Source: an uncultured Lachnospiraceae bacterium (GTDB lineage Bacteria; Bacillota; Clostridia; Lachnospirales; Lachnospiraceae). From it: 64,000 bases of DNA. The stretch spans positions 24,167 through 88,166 of the forward strand of contig CALYZQ010000001.1 in the NCBI GenBank assembly GCA_945609985.1, in the 5' to 3' direction. Positions 60,223 through 64,000 of this stretch are shown here, one piece after another. The translations under genes and the position numbers were made by a program. The notes below the pieces were generated by a model, which saw only the letters and a program-made list of their open reading frames with translations, did not search any database and had not been told where the DNA came from. Within the stretch, counting starts at the first letter, position 1. The number at the start of each line of letters is the position of its first letter.

Positions 60223-62490
60223 TTTTCTCTCATTCAAATATAACTGTACCCTGTTGTCAATAACCTTTGCCACATCCTCAGCACTCTTTCCACCTGCAAA
60301 AAAGGCATCCAATTCCTCTTCCAATATGGCACGCAATTTATCATCCGCAAGTGGCTTCGCCACACACTGCTCCATGTATGCATTAAAATCCTCTATGTAA
60401 GTAGTACCATCCTTTTTTAAGAATATCTCCCTTACGCCTCCATCCTCATGTATCTTTGCGGTTCCGTCTTCTTCATAAATTACATCTTCATTATTCACCG
60501 CATTTCTCTTTACACCGCATAATTCCACATACTGCTGCCCATCTTCACTAAGTATATATTCCAAAAATGAAGCAATCGCCTCTTTGTCCGAAGCATTTAC
60601 ACTTACCGCTAAAACTCCGTCCGTTTCCAGGTAACTACCATGCTTTTCATAAGTAGGAAATCCAACTATGTTCATATCCTCCCCCAAACGTTTGGCGAAG
60701 CTCTCATAATTAGAAAAAGACATAATGTATTGAATCGTGGCTAGACTCTCTCTTTTCTTGAGACTTTCTAAGTCTTCTCCCATAACAAGATACTTGTCCA
60801 ACTGATGTTCTTGTAAATAGGTTAAAAGAGAAACAAATTCCTCTGATTCGAACTTACTAATACCGTTCTCCCAATCAATATAAGGCACAGACAAAGGATT
60901 ATATATCAGCATGTAAAAAGCCTGTGCATATCCTTGTGCCGGCAAAATCGTTTTTACCTCTTTTTCCCTGGCACACTCAAACATACCCTGTAAATCCCAA
61001 TTTCCTTCGTTCCATACATCTGAATATGTTACCAACGTACGACTAGATACCTGCGTAGGGATACCTAACAGTCTCCCATCCACCGTTCCCAATTCCAGTG
61101 TACCAGGCCACAATGCATTCAAGGTATCCTCTGATATAAGCTCCCTTAAATCAAGCAAGCTTTCCTTCGGTAATTTATTTAAATCCTCACAGGATACAAA
61201 CAATAAGTCTAGGCAATTTTCTCCAACAATCTCAGCCATAACTCTTGTTTTATAGGCATCCTCCTGCCCCTTGTCAGCCTTTTCATATGTAACTTTACAC
61301 AAAGGGTTTCTTCTGGAATAATCTGCTGCACATCCCTGCACCAGATTATAGCTTCCCCCTGATATATCCACAATACGGATATCGCTGGCATCGCTTATAC
61401 GCTCTCCCAAAACCATTATCATATCTTCTTCCTGAGCAACAACCCGTAAGACAGGAGTTCCGTCTTCCCTAAACGTCATGGCCTCCAATTGATTAGCATG
61501 AATACCGTTATCTTTTAGCGATAAAAAAACTTCCCTTTCTCCGCTTATGACATTCCACTTAACCAATTTTTCTCCCAGGCAATAATATATGTGATAGCCT
61601 CTCATTGCAAGAATTTTTTTATAGTCCAAAGAGGAAAACTCACACAACACACACTCTTGTTTAGCATCCACATCATACCATACAAGCTGCACCGTCCCCT
61701 GTTCGTTATTCACCTTAGGGAAGACAAGCATTCCATCATCGGAATGTATCGGCTCCTGCAGTGCACCTTCCTCACCATACGGAGCTGACATAAGCTCTTG
61801 TCCCTTATGGTCTGCAATATAGAGTACTCCATCACTTCTTGTATAGCAATTACCCGCTTTATCAATGATACAATCTGATATGGGGTTTATTATGTTTTCC
61901 TTTTTATCAAAAAGCCCTTTCCCTTCATAAAAAGTAAACATGTCCGATTCTGTCACTTTTTCTCCCGACATATCCAATGTCAATAAACGGCAGGTATCTG
62001 CTATAAACTGACCGCTATCCTTTAATGCAAATCCCAGCAATTGAAGCGTATACTGTCCCTCATCCGTAATATCCATGTCTGCAATATATTCCACCGCTAA
62101 TAAGTCTGTAGAATTCATTATAGGCACTGTGGTTTTCGTACCCTCCATCCCATTCACATCAAATGCATATAATGATATCTCAACATCTTCTGATGCAAAC
62201 CATTGTAAATCGTAAAAATAACCATCTCGCACATCAAAAATATGCTGTATCATCACATCCACATCCTGTGAAATATCGTGCTCCCACTCCTTGAACTCAA
62301 CAACGGATAATTTATTATCTTCTCCGATATCTTCCTTCATTATCATCTTCTGATTCCCCCAATCAAAAGAAAACGCCTCGCTATCGACTTCACTTACCTG
62401 CACTTGTTCCGGCACTTTTTCTCTATTACATCCCCCGCAAAAAAGTACGGATAAAAGAACCAATGCCATACTGCATAACTTTTTGAACAT
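60220..62490 (-). CDS. Large lipoprotein: propeller-like N-terminal half fused to C-terminal extracellular solute-binding domain
   Basis: MFKKLCSMALVLLSVLFCGGCNRE lipobox; C-terminal half with LLGIPTQVSSRTLVTYSDVWNEGNWDLQGMFECARE...ASDKEAIASFLEYILSEDGQQYV typical of solute-binding proteins. Confidence 0.75.
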   Translation of the reverse strand: MFKKLCSMALVLLSVLFCGGCNREKVPEQVQVSEVDSEAFSFDWGNQKMIMKEDIGEDNKLSVVEFKEWEHDISQDVDVMIQHIFDVRDGYFYDLQWFASEDVEISLYAFDVNGMEGTKTTVPIMNSTDLLAVEYIADMDITDEGQYTLQLLGFALKDSGQFIADTCRLLTLDMSGEKVTESDMFTFYEGKGLFDKKENIINPISDCIIDKAGNCYTRSDGVLYIADHKGQELMSAPYGEEGALQEPIHSDDGMLVFPKVNNEQGTVQLVWYDVDAKQECVLCEFSSLDYKKILAMRGYHIYYCLGEKLVKWNVISGEREVFLSLKDNGIHANQLEAMTFREDGTPVLRVVAQEEDMIMVLGERISDASDIRIVDISGGSYNLVQGCAADYSRRNPLCKVTYEKADKGQEDAYKTRVMAEIVGENCLDLLFVSCEDLNKLPKESLLDLRELISEDTLNALWPGTLELGTVDGRLLGIPTQVSSRTLVTYSDVWNEGNWDLQGMFECAREKEVKTILPAQGYAQAFYMLIYNPLSVPYIDWENGISKFESEEFVSLLTYLQEHQLDKYLVMGEDLESLKKRESLATIQYIMSFSNYESFAKRLGEDMNIVGFPTYEKHGSYLETDGVLAVSVNASDKEAIASFLEYILSEDGQQYVELCGVKRNAVNNEDVIYEEDGTAKIHEDGGVREIFLKKDGTTYIEDFNAYMEQCVAKPLADDKLRAILEEELDAFFAGGKSAEDVAKVIDNRVQLYLNERK

Positions 62491-62566
62491 ATTATTTACC
62501 TCGAAATCAAATCATTTACATATAAATTATATCATGCATATAGGAATGTTCAATCTTTCTTCAAAT

Positions 62567-62728
62567 TTATTTATGCACCGCTGAATGCGCTATCTCTACA
62601 TCATGATCTTCATGATAAACTACCGCATAACATTTGGTGCAATAATACTTATGTCTATGTACTTCATGCGTTACCGTACAGCTTACATAAATAGGTGTGT
62701 TTCCTACATAATATCCAGTATATCCCAT
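62567..62728 (-). CDS. 53-aa Cys/His-rich ORF, possible small protein or remnant (not in supplied ORF track)
   Basis: MGYTGYYVGNTPIYVSCTVTHEVHRHKYYCTKCYAVVYHEDHDVEIAHSAVHK*; CxxC motif; open frame extends upstream to the argB stop; no clear RBS. Confidence 0.35.
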   Translation of the reverse strand: MGYTGYYVGNTPIYVSCTVTHEVHRHKYYCTKCYAVVYHEDHDVEIAHSAVHK

Positions 62729-62770
62729 GTGCTGCGTGGTATAACTAACTTCATACTTCTTTTTATCCTC

Positions 62771-63658
62771 TCAATTTGTTTCTTCTGAATCTTCAATAAT
62801 TGCAGTTCCTATCCCCTGGTTGGTAAAAATCTCCAAAAGCAGGCAGTGGGGAATACGTCCGTCCAAAATATGCACACGTTTTACGCCGTTACGGATAGCC
62901 GAAGTACAGTTGCCAAGCTTCGGAAGCATACCGCCGCCAATCATACCGCTTGCAATCAACTCGTCTGCCTGTGTTGCAGTCAGTCTGGAGATAAAGGATG
63001 ACTTATCATTAAAATCTCTGTACAAGCCCTCGATATCTGATAAGAATACCAGCTTATCTGCTCCAACTGCCTTTGCAATGGCACATGCCGCATCATCAGC
63101 ATTGATATTGTAGGTCTGGAATTTATCGTCCAAACCGATAGGTGCCACAATGGGAAGGAAATCCTTCTCCAGCATGTCGTAAAGCACCTTGGGGTCCACA
63201 CCTGTAATCTCGCCTACAAAACCGATATCCTGACCGTCGGAATACTTTTTCTCCACCTGCAAAAGACCGCCGTCCTTGCCGCTGATACCGATTGCTTTCA
63301 CACCAAGCTCCTCTACCATGGTCACGAGACGCTTATTGATTTTGTTGAGAACCATTTCAGCAATCTCCATGGTCTCCTCATCAGTTACACGAAGACCGTT
63401 GATAAACTTTGCCTCCTTTCCCACCTTGTTCACCCAGTTGCTGATTTCCTTGCCGCCGCCGTGAACGATAATGGGCTTAAAGCCTACCAGCTTAAGGAGG
63501 GTAACGTCCTTAATAACGTTCTTCTGCAATTCCTCGTTGCTCATGGCACTTCCGCCGTATTTCACAACGATAATCTTACGATTGAATTTCTGTATGTAGG
63601 GCAGTGCCTCAATCAATACCTCTGCCTTTTTTAAAACTTCCTGCATATCCTTTTCCAT
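62771..63658 (-). CDS. argB: Acetylglutamate kinase
   Basis: [48 protein letters not shown]...[11 protein letters not shown]-type; [33 protein letters not shown]. Confidence 0.96.
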   Translation of the reverse strand: MEKDMQEVLKKAEVLIEALPYIQKFNRKIIVVKYGGSAMSNEELQKNVIKDVTLLKLVGFKPIIVHGGGKEISNWVNKVGKEAKFINGLRVTDEETMEIAEMVLNKINKRLVTMVEELGVKAIGISGKDGGLLQVEKKYSDGQDIGFVGEITGVDPKVLYDMLEKDFLPIVAPIGLDDKFQTYNINADDAACAIAKAVGADKLVFLSDIEGLYRDFNDKSSFISRLTATQADELIASGMIGGGMLPKLGNCTSAIRNGVKRVHILDGRIPHCLLLEIFTNQGIGTAIIEDSEETN

Positions 63659-63720
63659 GTCTTCTTCCTTTCGCATTATGTAGGTATTCTGATATTCTAA
63701 ATCGCTTGTTTCCACATTAT

Positions 63721-64000
63721 TTATGAACGGTAGTCTGCGTTAATCTTTACATAGTCATAGCTCAAATCACAGCCCCATGCGGTAGCCTCAGCATCACCCA
63801 TGTGCATATCAACAAGTGCTGTTACCTCCGGAGAAGAAAGAACCTTTGTAGCCTCCTCCTCACTGTAATCACAGGCAACCCCATTTCCGAAAATATGAAT
63901 GCGGGTACCATCGCCCTCAAAATATAAATCTACATTTTCAGGGTCAAACTCTACTCCTGAATAACCAAGGGCACATAAAATACGTCCCCAGTTTGCATCA
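63721..64000 (-). CDS. argJ: Bifunctional glutamate N-acetyltransferase/amino-acid N-acetyltransferase ArgJ (C-terminal part, runs off the window end)
   Basis: Minus-strand translation ...[92 protein letters not shown]. Confidence 0.95.
   Translation of the reverse strand, partial: DANWGRILCALGYSGVEFDPENVDLYFEGDGTRIHIFGNGVACDYSEEEATKVLSSPEVTALVDMHMGDAEATAWGCDLSYDYVKINADYRS

Noticed and set aside
1-64000. CRISPR arrays, rRNA operons, prophage, intact insertion sequences
   Set aside because: No regularly spaced repeats, no rRNA motifs, no transposase, integrase or phage structural genes were recognised.

Overview
64 kb chromosomal segment that looks like a Lachnospiraceae-type Firmicute. This taxon call is inferred from gene content and protein style, not from a search. 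Almost all genes are on the minus strand. Core content: infB(partial)-L7Ae-rnpM/ylxR-nusA-rimP, argS, queH, an ABC transporter, Fe/Mn superoxide dismutase, NhaC antiporter, EAL/HDOD protein, purL, radA, GntR-clpC, purE-M-N-D, pyrE, pyrF, nrdD, mscL, holA, a comEA/two-component/GerMN/comEC cluster, and argD...argB-argJ(partial). RNA elements: one tRNA-Trp, a T-box leader (apparent Phe specifier UUC) in front of paaK-ACT, a candidate ~100 nt sRNA with its own promoter and terminator, a structured rimP leader, and many intrinsic terminators. No rRNA, CRISPR array, prophage or intact transposon was seen. Main second-look items: (1) two large imperfect palindromes (9473-9715 and ~20149-20375) with different arms but a shared hairpin core ending GATTTAGG; (2) the Phe T-box controlling phenylacetate-CoA ligase, suggesting phenylacetate is salvaged to phenylalanine; (3) an orphan sRNA at ~21986-22086 with CCCC motifs; (4) an HTH/VbhA-like antitoxin plus Fic pair beside a degenerate-looking intergenic region; (5) a self-contained lipoprotein cassette splitting the arg genes; (6) a 760-aa Crp-domain protein of unknown function; (7) NrdR boxes spaced exactly 31 bp upstream of a thioredoxin-fused nrdD.
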